Positions 30,734 to 39,160 are shown, numbered from the stretch's first letter. The stretch is 64,000 nucleotides of DNA from JAAFHI01 sp039793685 (GCA_039793685.1 JBDRAL010000115.1:6791-70790); one strand, 5' to 3'. Translations and numbers: made by a program. Notes: a model not told the origin generated them from the letters alone.

Positions 30734-31663
30734 ATGGACTCCCCTTCCCGCTTTCTCATCGTCAACGCCGACGACTTCGGCTTCGGTCCGGGCGTCAACG
30801 CGGGCATCGCCGCCGCCCACACCCGCGGCATCCTCACCAGCACGACCCTGATGGCGAATGGCGACGCCTTCGACGACGCGGTCGCCCGCGCGCGCGACCT
30901 CCCCGACCTCGGCATCGGCTGCCATCTCGTCCTGCTCGGTGGCTACCCGGTCGCCCCGGCGTCCGACGTCCGCAGCCTGCTCGCCCCCGACGGCACGTTT
31001 TCCAACGATTTCGGGGGATTTTTGCGCCGCCTCATCGCCGGAAAGCTCAAACAATCCGAAATCGTCATCGAATTTCGCGCGCAGGTCGAAAAAATTCTGA
31101 ACGCGGGGATAAAACTCACCCACCTCGACAGCCACAAGCACTCGCACGCGCACCCGCTGGTCCTCGACGCCGCATTGCAAGTCGCCGAGGAATTCGGCAT
31201 CACCTGTATTCGTAAACCATACGAAAAGCTGGGGTTCACGTCGTTCGCGGGCCTCGACGGCGGCGGGAAGAAGACCTTTGTGAAGCAGAAATTGAGCGCC
31301 GTCGTGCTGGAACGCTACGCGGGCGCGTTCGCCCGCCGCATGCGCGCGAGCGCCATCCGGACGCCCGACCATTTCTTCGGATTCGCCCATACCGGATTGC
31401 TCAATCCCCCGTTTCTCTGCTATTTGTTGAAACGATTGCCTATTGGTACGAGCGAGCTGATGTGCCATCCGGCGGAACTGGACGCTTCATTGAACGGCGC
31501 GCCCACCCGACTCAAGGAATCGCGCGTCCGCGAACTCGCCGCCCTGACCGCCCCCGAAGTCCGCGCCGAAATCGACCGGCTGGGCGTGCGGTTGGTGAAT
31601 TTCAACGCTTTGGGAAAGGGATCAGAGGTCAGGAATCAGGGATCAGGTCGTGGCGCAACGTAA
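30734..31663 (+). CDS. hpnK: HpnK/ChbG (YdjC)-family carbohydrate deacetylase
   Basis: 309 residues. The N-terminus LIVNADDFGFGPGVNAGI (about 8-25) has the DD metal motif of YdjC deacetylases. GIGCHLVLLGGYPV and LTHLDSHKHSHAHPLV (His ligands) follow, and the C-terminal MCHPAELD is typical of the HpnK group, which deacetylates a hopanoid-linked N-acetyl sugar. No other hopanoid gene is in view, so the symbol is tentative and chitooligosaccharide deacetylation (ChbG) is an alternative. Start at 30734 by family alignment. The last ~14 residues (GSEVRNQGSGRGAT) are encoded by a family E repeat and cannot be part of the ancestral protein. Confidence 0.8.
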   Translation: MDSPSRFLIVNADDFGFGPGVNAGIAAAHTRGILTSTTLMANGDAFDDAVARARDLPDLGIGCHLVLLGGYPVAPASDVRSLLAPDGTFSNDFGGFLRRLIAGKLKQSEIVIEFRAQVEKILNAGIKLTHLDSHKHSHAHPLVLDAALQVAEEFGITCIRKPYEKLGFTSFAGLDGGGKKTFVKQKLSAVVLERYAGAFARRMRASAIRTPDHFFGFAHTGLLNPPFLCYLLKRLPIGTSELMCHPAELDASLNGAPTRLKESRVRELAALTAPEVRAEIDRLGVRLVNFNALGKGSEVRNQGSGRGAT

Positions 31664-31794
31664 TGCCATCCCTCATCTTTGGACTCATTCAACGTTCCTA
31701 GATTTCTATTTCTGGTCCCTGTTCCCTGACCTCTGATCCCCGACCTCTGGTCCCTGATCCCTTTCCTTCTGACCCCTGCCCCCTGATCCCTTCC
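31619..31794. repeat. Family E word repeat, inverted arms
   Basis: Left arm GGGATCAGAGGTCAGG plus AATCAGGGATCAGG (31619-31648) lies inside the end of the deacetylase gene. The right arm (31710-31794) is made of GGTCCCTGATCCC, TGACCTCTGATCC and similar words and ends at the glycosyltransferase start codon. The spacer of ~60 bases is unremarkable. Confidence 0.85.
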
Positions 31795-32820
31795 ATGAGA
31801 GACGAATTCGACGCTTTTTCGACCGAACCCGAGATTTCGGTTGTGGTTCCGATGCACAACGAGGAAGGCAGTGTCCGCAAGCTGTACGAACGGCTGCGGA
31901 CCGTCCTCGAAGCGCACTATCCGTCATTTGAAATCGTGTTCGTTGACGATTACAGCCACGACCGGACCTACCCGCTGCTCGTGGAACTGGCAGCGTCCGA
32001 CCCGCGCGTGACGGTGGTGAAACTCAAGCGGAACTTCGGCCAGACGCCGGCGCTCGCCGCCGGATTCGACCATGCGGTCGGGCAGATCATCGTCTCGATG
32101 GACGGCGACCTCCAGCACGCGCCGGAAGACCTGCCGCTGCTCGTGGAAAAGATTTACGAGGGCTACGATCTGGCGAGCGGCTGGCGGTTCAAGCGCATCG
32201 ACAACCTCGTGATGCGGCGGATTCCGTCGCGCATCGCCAACTGGCTGATGTCGAAGCTGTCGGGCGTGGACCTCCACGATTTCGGGACGACCTTCAAGGC
32301 GTACCGCAAGGACACGATCAAGCGCATCCGGCTCTACGGCGAACTGCACCGGTTCATTCCCGCGCTCGCGAGCTGGAACGGCGCGAAAATCGTGGAAGTA
32401 CCGATTCAGAACATCAACCGCGAGGACGGCGCGTCGCACTACGGCATCTCGCGCACCTTCCGCGTGCTGTTCGACCTCATCACCCTGCGGTTTCTGTTGA
32501 AGTACGTCACGCGCCCGATGCACTTTTTCGGCATTCCGGGCCTGCTCGCCTTCCTTTTCGGCGGCCTGATCTGGGGCTTCATCATCGTCAAGAAACTGAT
32601 CTTTTGGGGGTCGGACATTTTCGTCGCCCACGGCCCGCTGATGATGATGGGGATGCTCATGATTCTCGCGGGCATCCAGTTGTTTTCGACCGGACTCGTG
32701 GCCGAACTGCTCGCCCGGACCTACTTCGAATCGCAGAACCAGACGATCTACACGGTGGAGAAAATCGTCCGCTACGCCGAACGGACCGACCGCGACGGCG
32801 ACTCGGCCTCGGTGGTTTAG
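31795..32820 (+). CDS. GT2 polyprenyl-phosphate glycosyltransferase (DPM1/ArnC-like)
   Basis: 341 residues. The GT-A catalytic domain (about 14-240) has ISVVVPMHNEEGS, VFVDDYSHDRT, VSMDGDLQHAPEDLP (the DxD-type metal site) and the late motif DFGTTFKAYRKD. Two C-terminal membrane helices (~238-262 and ~280-303) place it in the DPM1/ArnC-type group that charges a polyprenyl phosphate with a sugar. Downstream of the HpnK-like gene, the two could act on the same lipid-linked sugar; that is inference. The start codon touches a repeat and has no ribosome site. A 132-base gap separates it from vsr. Confidence 0.9.
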   Translation: MRDEFDAFSTEPEISVVVPMHNEEGSVRKLYERLRTVLEAHYPSFEIVFVDDYSHDRTYPLLVELAASDPRVTVVKLKRNFGQTPALAAGFDHAVGQIIVSMDGDLQHAPEDLPLLVEKIYEGYDLASGWRFKRIDNLVMRRIPSRIANWLMSKLSGVDLHDFGTTFKAYRKDTIKRIRLYGELHRFIPALASWNGAKIVEVPIQNINREDGASHYGISRTFRVLFDLITLRFLLKYVTRPMHFFGIPGLLAFLFGGLIWGFIIVKKLIFWGSDIFVAHGPLMMMGMLMILAGIQLFSTGLVAELLARTYFESQNQTIYTVEKIVRYAERTDRDGDSASVV

Positions 32821-32867
32821 GCCGGATTTCGACACGCGACGAGGGTTTCCGATTCCCGGAACTTTGA

Positions 32868-32907
32868 AGATTCATTCATCGTACGCGCGCGATCCTATTA
32901 ATACATG
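32868..32907 (+). other. Shared ATCGTrCGCGCGCGAT..TAATA motif, copy 2, upstream of vsr
   Basis: ATTCATTCATCGTACGCGCG, then CGATCCTATTAATACATG, matches 12519-12558. It stands about 45 bases before the vsr start, a position consistent with a promoter or operator of the restriction-modification operon, but the promoter boxes are not convincing. Confidence 0.45.
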
Positions 32908-32952
32908 CGGCGTGGCGGCTCGATTCAACCGTCGGGCGGCGAGGAAACGGCG

Positions 32953-33378
32953 ATGTCCACCGATACCCTTTCTCCCGCCGAACGCAGCGAACGGATGCGC
33001 CGGGTCCGTTCAAAGGACACCAAGCCCGAAATGGTCGTCCGGCGGCTTGTCCACGCGCTCGGCTATCGCTATCGCCTGCATTCGAAAAACCTTCCCGGAA
33101 AGCCCGACCTGATTTTCGCGGGACGACGAAAAGTCATTTTCGTCCACGGCTGTTTCTGGCATCGTCACGATGAAAACCGTTGCGCGCTCACCCGCTGGCC
33201 GAAATCACGGCTGGAATTCTGGGAGCCGAAGTTGTTGGCGAACAAACGGCGCGACCGGGAAAACCAGACCAAGCTGAATGAACTCGGCTGGCGGTTTCTC
33301 ATCATCTGGGAATGTGAATTGCGCGACCGGGTGGAACTGACGCGGCGGATCGTCGATTTTCTGGAGGAATCGGAATGA
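32953..33378 (+). CDS. vsr: Very short patch repair endonuclease (Vsr)
   Basis: 141 residues. Vsr nicks at T:G mismatches that arise when 5-methylcytosine deaminates in a methyltransferase target. SERMRRVRSKDTKPEMVVRR opens the domain; PGKPDLIF gives the catalytic Asp (about 49-56), FVHGCFWHRHDENRC the zinc/His segment, and FWEPKLLANKRRD and IIWECEL follow. GAGG lies 8 bases before the chosen ATG. It overlaps the methyltransferase start by 4 bases (ATGA), so it is coupled to the enzyme whose damage it repairs. An in-frame upstream extension is rejected because the ribosome site is at 32941. Confidence 0.95.
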   Translation: MSTDTLSPAERSERMRRVRSKDTKPEMVVRRLVHALGYRYRLHSKNLPGKPDLIFAGRRKVIFVHGCFWHRHDENRCALTRWPKSRLEFWEPKLLANKRRDRENQTKLNELGWRFLIIWECELRDRVELTRRIVDFLEESE

Positions 33379-34538
33379 AATCGGTTGAACTCTTCGCCGG
33401 GGCGGGCGGACTCGCGCTCGGCGTCGCGCGCGCGGGCTTCGCGCACGAGGGAATTCTCGAATTCAATCGCGACACCTGCGTCACGCTCCGCGAAAACCGG
33501 GCGCGCGGCATTTCCCCGGTCGCCGACTGGCCGATTTTCGAAACGGACGTTCGTCGCTTCGACTTTTCCGGGTTCGGCGACGGGATTGATCTGGTGGCGG
33601 GCGGCCCGCCCTGCCAGCCGTTCAGCATCGGGGGCAAGCACGGAGCCTACAACGACCGGCGCGACATGTTTCCCGAAGCGGTGCGGGCGGTGCGCGAACT
33701 GAAACCGCGGGCGTTTCTGTTCGAAAACGTGAAGGGCCTGCTGCGGGAATCCTTCGCGAAATACTTCTCCTACATTCAACTTCAACTGACCTACCCCGAG
33801 GTCGTCCGCGTCGGCGAGGAAGACTGGACCGATCATCTCTCCCGCCTGGAACAGCACCATACCGGCGGGAAAGAGCGCGGGTTGTTCTACCGGGTCGTGT
33901 TTCGCCTGCTCAACGCGGCGAATTACGGCGTCCCGCAAAAACGGGAGCGCGTCTTCATCGTTGGATTCCGGTGCGATTTGAACCTTGAATGGTCCTTCCC
34001 GGACGCGACCCACGACGCCGACTCGCTCCTTTGGAGTCAATGGGTTACGGGCGAGTACTGGGAGCGTCACCGGGTCGCAAAAAAGCATCGTCCGGAAATG
34101 CCCGCGAACCTCGGCGCGCGCGTCGAACGACTTCGCGACCGGCTCTTCGCCGGGAAACCGTGGGTGACGGTTCGCGACGCCATCACCGACCTGCCCGAAC
34201 CGGAGGAAACCGAATCGGAGGGGAAAAACATTCTCAACCATCGTTTCGTTCCCGGCGCGCGGAGCTACGTCGGGCACACGGGCAGTCCGCTCGACGAACC
34301 GGCGAAGACGCTCAAGGCGGGTGACCACGGCGTCCCCGGCGGCGAAAACATGCTGCTCTATCCCGACAGGCGGGTTCGTTACTTCACGGTTCGCGAAAGC
34401 GCGCGGCTTCAGACGTTTCCCGACGACTATCTTTTCCCGGTTTCCTGGACCGAAAGCATGCGCCAACTCGGCAATGCCGTTCCGGTCACGCTCGGCCACG
34501 TCGTCGCCGACAGCATCGCGAACCGCCTTCAAAAGTAA
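33375..34538 (+). CDS. DNA (cytosine-5)-methyltransferase of an Eco29kI-type system
   Basis: 387 residues with the C5-methylase motifs in order: I (VELFAGAGGLALGV, about 4-17), IV (GGPPCQPFS, ~77-85, catalytic Cys), VI (ENVKG), VIII (QKRERVFIVG) and X (RQLGNAVPVTLGH). The target-recognition domain occupies ~215-330. It transfers a methyl group from SAM to cytosine C5, protecting host DNA from the downstream nuclease. Coupling to vsr at the 5' end and a 6-base gap to the nuclease make a compact V-M-R operon. If the nuclease keeps the Eco29kI specificity, the target is CCGCGG; this is inferred, not seen. Confidence 0.95.
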   Translation: MKSVELFAGAGGLALGVARAGFAHEGILEFNRDTCVTLRENRARGISPVADWPIFETDVRRFDFSGFGDGIDLVAGGPPCQPFSIGGKHGAYNDRRDMFPEAVRAVRELKPRAFLFENVKGLLRESFAKYFSYIQLQLTYPEVVRVGEEDWTDHLSRLEQHHTGGKERGLFYRVVFRLLNAANYGVPQKRERVFIVGFRCDLNLEWSFPDATHDADSLLWSQWVTGEYWERHRVAKKHRPEMPANLGARVERLRDRLFAGKPWVTVRDAITDLPEPEETESEGKNILNHRFVPGARSYVGHTGSPLDEPAKTLKAGDHGVPGGENMLLYPDRRVRYFTVRESARLQTFPDDYLFPVSWTESMRQLGNAVPVTLGHVVADSIANRLQK

Positions 34539-34544
34539 AACCGC

Positions 34545-35171
34545 ATGAAGCCTTACAACCCGCTCGACAAACGGAATCTCGGGGAGGACGTCACCCGAAG
34601 ACTGCTCGAACGCCCGCTTGAACCACTGCCGCCCTCACGTTTCGAAGGGGCCGGGGTTTACGCCATCTACTTCACCGGTCGGCATCTGCCTTTCGCGCCT
34701 TACGCCCCGATCGCGGCGGGCAAAAAAACCGGACCGGACATCGTCCCGATTTACGTCGGGAAAGCCGTTCCCGAAGGAAGTCGCGTCGGCGGCATGCAAT
34801 TCGACGCCTCCGCCGGGACCGCTCTTTTCAAACGGCTCTCCGAACACGCCAAATCCGTCGCCGCCGCGCAAAACCTTGATTCAAGAGACTTTGTATGCCG
34901 CTATCTGACGGTTGACGACATCTGGATTCCACTCGCGGAAAACATTCTCATCGAACGGTTCGCCCCCCTCTGGAACACCACGGTGGACGGCTTCGGCAAT
35001 CATGATCCGGGAGGCCGACGCAAAGACCAGTATCGCTCTCTCTGGGATGTACTTCATCCGGGTCGAACTTGGGCTGAAAAACTCGGCGCGAATCCGATGA
35101 CGAAGGAAATGATTGAATCCAAAATCGCTGAAAAACTTCGGGAAGTTGGCGCAAGTCCGACAGATGCCTAA
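34545..35171 (+). CDS. Eco29kI-like GIY-YIG restriction endonuclease
   Basis: 208 residues. The GIY-YIG core is visible as GVYAIYF (37-43) and PIYVGK (68-73), with an Arg/His pair in FKRLSEHAKS (97, 101), the metal Glu in AENILIERF (132) and the Asn in LWNTTVDGFG (144). The large insert between the two tyrosine strands and the NHDPGGRR stretch are typical of Eco29kI/NgoMIII-type enzymes. The prototype cuts CCGCGG; the cognate methyltransferase is immediately upstream. A lower GC content than the surrounding chromosome supports acquisition by transfer. Confidence in the family is high, in the exact site moderate. Confidence 0.9.
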   Translation: MKPYNPLDKRNLGEDVTRRLLERPLEPLPPSRFEGAGVYAIYFTGRHLPFAPYAPIAAGKKTGPDIVPIYVGKAVPEGSRVGGMQFDASAGTALFKRLSEHAKSVAAAQNLDSRDFVCRYLTVDDIWIPLAENILIERFAPLWNTTVDGFGNHDPGGRRKDQYRSLWDVLHPGRTWAEKLGANPMTKEMIESKIAEKLREVGASPTDA

Positions 35172-35199
35172 AAGTCGGGGCCTGGAACAAAGCTAACCA

Positions 35200-35469
35200 A
35201 TGTACACCGGCTATTTCATTGGCGAAGATTGCTATATCCACGATGAAAACGGCGCGACCGACTGGTATTACGGCGGCGACCGGCAGTTTTATTTTTTGAT
35301 TCAGGGCCACCTTGAGAACCTTGGTTACTACTTTGCCCCCGAGGATGATGACTGGAGTAGTGGTCCGATTCTCCAGGAACCGGGGATTTGGACGGGTTAT
35401 GTGATGGAAGCAGGACAAATTCACGGCCCCGACCGCGCGCTCCCGTGGAAAAAGAGTGATGATCGTTGA
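35200..35469 (+). CDS. Small acidic protein, unknown
   Basis: 89 residues, rich in Asp, Tyr and Gly (MYTGYFIGEDCYIHDENGA; DRQFYFLIQGHLENLGYYF). No signal peptide or membrane segment. It follows the restriction gene by 28 bases on the same strand and may share its transcript. I do not recognise a family. Base composition is lower in GC than the core genes. Size and acidity recall immunity-type proteins, but no toxin is nearby. Confidence 0.6.
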   Translation: MYTGYFIGEDCYIHDENGATDWYYGGDRQFYFLIQGHLENLGYYFAPEDDDWSSGPILQEPGIWTGYVMEAGQIHGPDRALPWKKSDDR

Positions 35470-35493
35470 AAAACGAGGCTTTGAAAGAACGTG

Positions 35494-35922
35494 ATGGAGA
35501 CCGAACAACTTGAGGCGATGTACACCCTTGCCGTCGAGCGAATTCAGGAATTCGCTTTGAAGCATCCCGACGAAACGTTTTACGCCTTCGCCATTTGCGA
35601 GGACATGCTCTGCCTCAACTCCGAGGAAGAGTTTCAGATGCTCGCCCAAAGCTGGAGTTCGCCTCCTTCTTCTCCTGAAGAACTTGAAAAACAGCGGTTT
35701 TACACGGCGAACTGGTTCTATCAGGGGTTCGCCGAACTTCCGACGATTTCCAAATTGTACGCGGACCACGACGTTCTCAGTGATGAGGAACAACTTTCCA
35801 GCAACTATCGGAAACTTGTCGATACATTCCTTGAACGCCTTACAAAAGAACAGGACAGCGTCTTTGGCGGGTTAAAGCGATCTCCCGATTCCCGCATCTT
35901 CTATCAGGGACATGTGTATTGA
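35494..35922 (+). CDS. DUF4303-like protein
   Basis: 142 residues. The opening EQLEAMYTLAVERIQEFAL and the segment ETFYAFAICEDMLCLNSEEEF match what I recall of DUF4303, a small cytoplasmic family often found among polymorphic-toxin immunity genes. The C-terminal half has acidic helices and KLVDTFLERLTKEQ. The start at 35494 (ATG) is preferred to the GTG three bases before. It follows the 89-residue gene by 24 bases. Family assignment is by memory and moderate; function unknown. Confidence 0.65.
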   Translation: METEQLEAMYTLAVERIQEFALKHPDETFYAFAICEDMLCLNSEEEFQMLAQSWSSPPSSPEELEKQRFYTANWFYQGFAELPTISKLYADHDVLSDEEQLSSNYRKLVDTFLERLTKEQDSVFGGLKRSPDSRIFYQGHVY

Positions 35923-35960
35923 TTTCCGTCAGGGCAGTTTTCAATTGCGCTCAGCCGAGT

Positions 35961-36212
35961 CGCATCCCGGAGGGATGCAGAGAAATTAGCCGGTGGTCAG
36001 GTGACACCGAAGGTGTCTCCGCCACCACCGGAACCAAACCGGAAAAGGGAAACGCATCCCGGAGGGATGCACAGAATCAGGTACTTCTCCGCATCCCTCC
36101 GGGATGCGGACGGCTTCGCGGCCTTCAACCGGTGGTGGCGGCAATGCCTTCGGCATTTGCCTGACCACCGGCTATTTTCTGCACATCCCTCCGGGATGTA
36201 CCGTGTGGTCGC
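35961..36212. repeat. Composite palindromic element, copy 2 (inverted)
   Basis: Same composition as 12185-12411 but in the opposite orientation: boundary palindromes GCATCCCGGAGGGATGC, hairpin B (CCGGTGGTCAGGTGACACC with its partner GGTGTCTCCGCCACCACCGG) first, hairpin A (GGCAATGCC/GGCATTTGCC) last. Hairpin A differs from copy 1 by a single base. An extra central CATCCC palindrome makes it slightly longer. Confidence 0.85.
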
Positions 36213-36232
36213 GATCATTTGAAAGCTGACCT

Positions 36233-36787
36233 ATGGGAACCGATCTCCTCGTCATTTTTGAAAACCGGCTTTCCGACGATGAATTTTTCGCCCTGCCCGA
36301 GACGCTCAACCACCGGGTTGCCGCGCTGGGCGAGGATTTTCAGGAATTCCTTGGAGATCCGTGGTACTGGACGCCCGACGGGATGGATGGAAAAACCCGC
36401 ATTACATCCCGGTCAGCGTGGTCGCCTCAAACTTCATACATTGGGGGCCCGAAAAACCTGTGGCCCGAACACCATTTTCTCCAGATGTTCGGTACACGGT
36501 GGCGGTGGTTCCTCCAGGAACCCGAATGGACGCGAAAACTGTGCCGCGTAATCGCCGGTGCGCTCAAAACGAACCGCTGCCTCTACATACCGGACGAAAA
36601 CGCCTGTTGTTCAATCGCACATGAATGGGTAGAAAACGAGTCTGAACTGACGTTCGATGAGGTCCTCCACAGATTGAACGAACGTTGCGGCCCGCCAGCG
36701 GTCACCCTTTCGGATATTTCAAGTGAGCCTATTCCCCACCGCCCGAATGGCTGGGACTACTCCGGATATTTCGTCGATACTTTCTAA
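36233..36787 (+). CDS. Protein of unknown function, accessory region
   Basis: 184 residues, acidic, rich in Trp and aromatic residues (DPWYWTPDGMDG; FGTRWRWFLQEPEW; IAHEWVENESELTFDEVL). No export signal. GAAAG precedes the ATG by about 7 bases. It starts 20 bases after the composite element and is the third small unknown gene after the restriction operon. I do not recognise the family; the layout (short globular protein, acidic, among accessory genes) is similar to immunity or antitoxin proteins, which is inference only. Confidence 0.65.
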   Translation: MGTDLLVIFENRLSDDEFFALPETLNHRVAALGEDFQEFLGDPWYWTPDGMDGKTRITSRSAWSPQTSYIGGPKNLWPEHHFLQMFGTRWRWFLQEPEWTRKLCRVIAGALKTNRCLYIPDENACCSIAHEWVENESELTFDEVLHRLNERCGPPAVTLSDISSEPIPHRPNGWDYSGYFVDTF

Positions 36788-36808
36788 AGAACGGATTTTT
36801 CAGTTCCC

Positions 36809-37282
36809 ATGAGTCATTTGAAGATTTCCATTGTCGTCACGGTCCTTTTACTTGGACTTGGACTTACGCACAGCGAACTGACCACCGCGCAGATTCCGGG
36901 CGTCCGGGAATCGCACATTGACGGCAACGTCCCGGAGAAAAAGGACTTCGACCGATTTCTCAAGCGCGATCTGACGGCTTTCTTTCAGGAAGGCACGAAA
37001 GGGCGGGTGCGCGTCGAGTACGAACTGCTCCGCAAGGAGCCGACGCAGTCCGGCGTCGCGTTCCCGAAGTTTTATCTCTGGGTGAAGGCGTTTCAAGGCA
37101 GGAAACTGCTTGTGGAAGGCGCGGCGCGCGTGGCCGCCGTCGAGAAAAAACGCTTCGACGTGGTCAACTTCCGCGAAAAGGCCGAAATTCAAAAAGACCC
37201 CGACGCCGTCGCGAATGCCTTCCCAGCCGCACTCGTACCGGAAATTCTCCGGCGCGCGGGCGTGAAACCGGCGACAAATTGA
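36809..37282 (+). CDS. Exported protein of unknown function
   Basis: 157 residues. A signal peptide (about 1-27; ISIVVTVLLLGLGLTHSEL) is followed by a soluble alpha/beta domain with DFDRFLKRDLTAFFQEG, RVRVEYELLRKEPTQSG and FPKFYLWVKAF. The pattern of a catalytic-looking site is absent. It is 21 bases downstream of the previous gene but resembles core acidobacterial periplasmic proteins rather than accessory ones. Not recognised further. Confidence 0.7.
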   Translation: MSHLKISIVVTVLLLGLGLTHSELTTAQIPGVRESHIDGNVPEKKDFDRFLKRDLTAFFQEGTKGRVRVEYELLRKEPTQSGVAFPKFYLWVKAFQGRKLLVEGAARVAAVEKKRFDVVNFREKAEIQKDPDAVANAFPAALVPEILRRAGVKPATN

Positions 37283-37394
37283 CCAACGAATTGACTGGCG
37301 CTCGCACCTTTTCACCCGCTTGGAACATCGTTTGCCTGCATCAAAAGCGCCGAACCAACGGCGTATTTCCACATTTCAGGATGGATTTTCGACC

Positions 37395-37856
37395 ATGTTG
37401 ACGACATTCAAAGCCTTTACCCTCGCCGCCGCACTCGGACTCGGTTTCGCGCCGATGCTTTCCGTCACTCCGGCGATCGCCGTTCAAAAGCCCGCCGCCC
37501 CCGCCTTTACCGGAGAAACCGGATCGAGGGAAGGTAAGGAAAAACTTTTCGACTTCCTCATGAAGTACGAAAAGAAAACCGTCACCCTCGACCTCACGCT
37601 GACGAAGGAGCAAGTCGGCGAACTCGATGAGCTTGAAAAGGGCAAGATTCTCTACATCAGCATCGCCTACAAGAGCAGCGAGGAATCCACGCTTTCGGAC
37701 AGCGGCGCGGAGATTCTCATCCACATTGAAAAAGGCATGAAGGGGCTGACGCTCGACCGGGAAACCGGGAAGTTGCGGGGAACGCTCCGCGTGACGGAAA
37801 TCGTCGGACCGCATCAGGGAATCATGAGCGTCAACCTGGAGCCGGTCGGGAGATAG
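37395..37856 (+). CDS. Exported protein of unknown function
   Basis: 153 residues with a signal peptide (about 1-29; AFTLAAALGLGFAPML, ending AIAVQ) and a short mature domain (KTVTLDLTLTKEQVGELDELEKG). Mature region is beta-rich with a Lys/Glu bias. The start at 37395 is the first ATG before the signal peptide. The TAG stop is the first TAG of the family C repeat that follows, so the repeat fixed the end of the protein. Function unknown. Confidence 0.65.
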   Translation: MLTTFKAFTLAAALGLGFAPMLSVTPAIAVQKPAAPAFTGETGSREGKEKLFDFLMKYEKKTVTLDLTLTKEQVGELDELEKGKILYISIAYKSSEESTLSDSGAEILIHIEKGMKGLTLDRETGKLRGTLRVTEIVGPHQGIMSVNLEPVGR

Positions 37857-37943
37857 CAGCTAGTAGTTAGCAGTTAGTCGTTAGTCGTTAGTCGTTAGCA
37901 GCAGCGAAATTACTAACTGCTAACTACTGACTGCTAACTACTT
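37852..37943. repeat. Family C word repeat, convergent intergenic
   Basis: Left arm TAGTAGTTAGCAGTTAG and three GTCGTTAGTC words (37852-37904); right arm TACTAACTGCTAACTACTG and CTGCTAACTAC (37910-37943). The stop codons of both converging genes fall in it: TAG at 37854-37856 on the plus strand and TAG at 37934-37936 on the minus strand. Confidence 0.9.
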
Positions 37944-39160
37944 ATCCCGGACAGCCCGAGCAGCAGGAGCGCCGCCCGGCGCAGGCTGGTTTCGCGGTTG
38001 ACCGGGTCGTACCACTCATTGAGCGTGTGGCATCCGGCGCAACTTCCGCCGACGCCGATGGTGATGGCGGGGACGCCGCGCGACATCGGGATGTTGGAAT
38101 CGGTCGAGCCGCAGTCGAGCAGCGAGCGGTGGCCGCAGAGCCGGGTCGCCTCGCGGGCCATGCGGACGAGCGGCGCGTCCGGGGCAGTCTCGCCCGACGG
38201 ACGCCGTCCGATGGGGTTTACGGTCATTTCAATGCGCGTTTCGGAAGCCCGCGCGGCGTGATTTTCATCCTCGCGGGCCTGCCGCGCGGCGGCGTGGAGG
38301 AAGGCTTCCAGCCGGTCAAGTTCGACTTCCGACACCGAGCGCAAATCCACTTCGCACCGGGCCAGGCGCGGAATCGTGTTGACCGAGACGCCGCCTTCCA
38401 CAACCGCCACGGTGTAGGCGGTGCGCGGGGCGGCGGGCGCGTCGTACCGCGCGAGGCCGTGAATGAATCGTCCCAGCGCCTGAATCGGATTGACGATGCC
38501 GAAATTGGCCCACGAATGCCCGCCGGGACCTTCAAATTTCACTTCAAACCGCCGCGAGCCGAGCGCGTGGTTGGTGATGCGCTCGATTCCCGGACCGTCA
38601 AACGCCACAAATGTTTGAATCCGTTGACTATAGGGATTGCGTTCGAACAGCGCGCGGACGCCCCGCAGATCCCCCGGCCCTTCCTCGCCGACCGTTCCGA
38701 CGAACAGAATCAGTTTCGGCGGAACGATGTTCAGTTCGGTAAAGCAGCGGGCGACGGCGAGCATGCCGGTCAGTCCGCAGGCGTTGTCGGCAATGCCCGG
38801 CGCGTAAAGGCGGCTGCCTTCCCGGCGGACGGCGACGTTGGTGCCTTCCGGAAAAACGCTGTCGAGATGGGCCGCGACGGCAATCACGTCGCCGTCCGCC
38901 GGGCCGAGCAGGCCGAGGACGTTGCCCTCGTCGTCGATGTGGGCGTCGGTCAGATTGAAATCGCGAAACCGGGACAGGATATAGTTCGCGCGGTTGTGTT
39001 CGTGAAACGGCGGCGAGGGAATTTCGACGACGCGAACGAGTTCATCGGTCGTGGCCGCCACGTTTTCCGCAAAAAACCGGGTTATCCGCGCAAAAAGCGG
39101 CGACGCGGCGATTCGCGCCAGTTCTGTCTCCTCGGTTGTGGTTACGGACCAGGGAGGCAT
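37934..39160 (-). CDS. M20-family metallopeptidase (PepT/CPG2-like)
   Basis: 408 residues. A two-zinc peptidase core is visible: the HxD ligand pair in VAAHLDSVFPEG (about 95), the bridging Asp in YAPGIADNACG (~120), the EE pair in GTVGEEGPGD (~157) and the last His in GCHTLNEWYDP (~385). A dimerisation domain interrupts the catalytic one as usual. Likely cytoplasmic, hydrolysing small peptides or N-acyl amino acids. GGAG lies 5 bases before the ATG. The last residues (GISS) and the stop codon come from the family C repeat. Confidence 0.88.
   Translation of the reverse strand: MPPWSVTTTEETELARIAASPLFARITRFFAENVAATTDELVRVVEIPSPPFHEHNRANYILSRFRDFNLTDAHIDDEGNVLGLLGPADGDVIAVAAHLDSVFPEGTNVAVRREGSRLYAPGIADNACGLTGMLAVARCFTELNIVPPKLILFVGTVGEEGPGDLRGVRALFERNPYSQRIQTFVAFDGPGIERITNHALGSRRFEVKFEGPGGHSWANFGIVNPIQALGRFIHGLARYDAPAAPRTAYTVAVVEGGVSVNTIPRLARCEVDLRSVSEVELDRLEAFLHAAARQAREDENHAARASETRIEMTVNPIGRRPSGETAPDAPLVRMAREATRLCGHRSLLDCGSTDSNIPMSRGVPAITIGVGGSCAGCHTLNEWYDPVNRETSLRRAALLLLGLSGISS

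Noticed and set aside
37852..37943. Simple terminator between converging genes
   Set aside because: The arms are strongly degenerate and there is no T-run; the same family also occurs in co-directional gaps where termination would be harmful.
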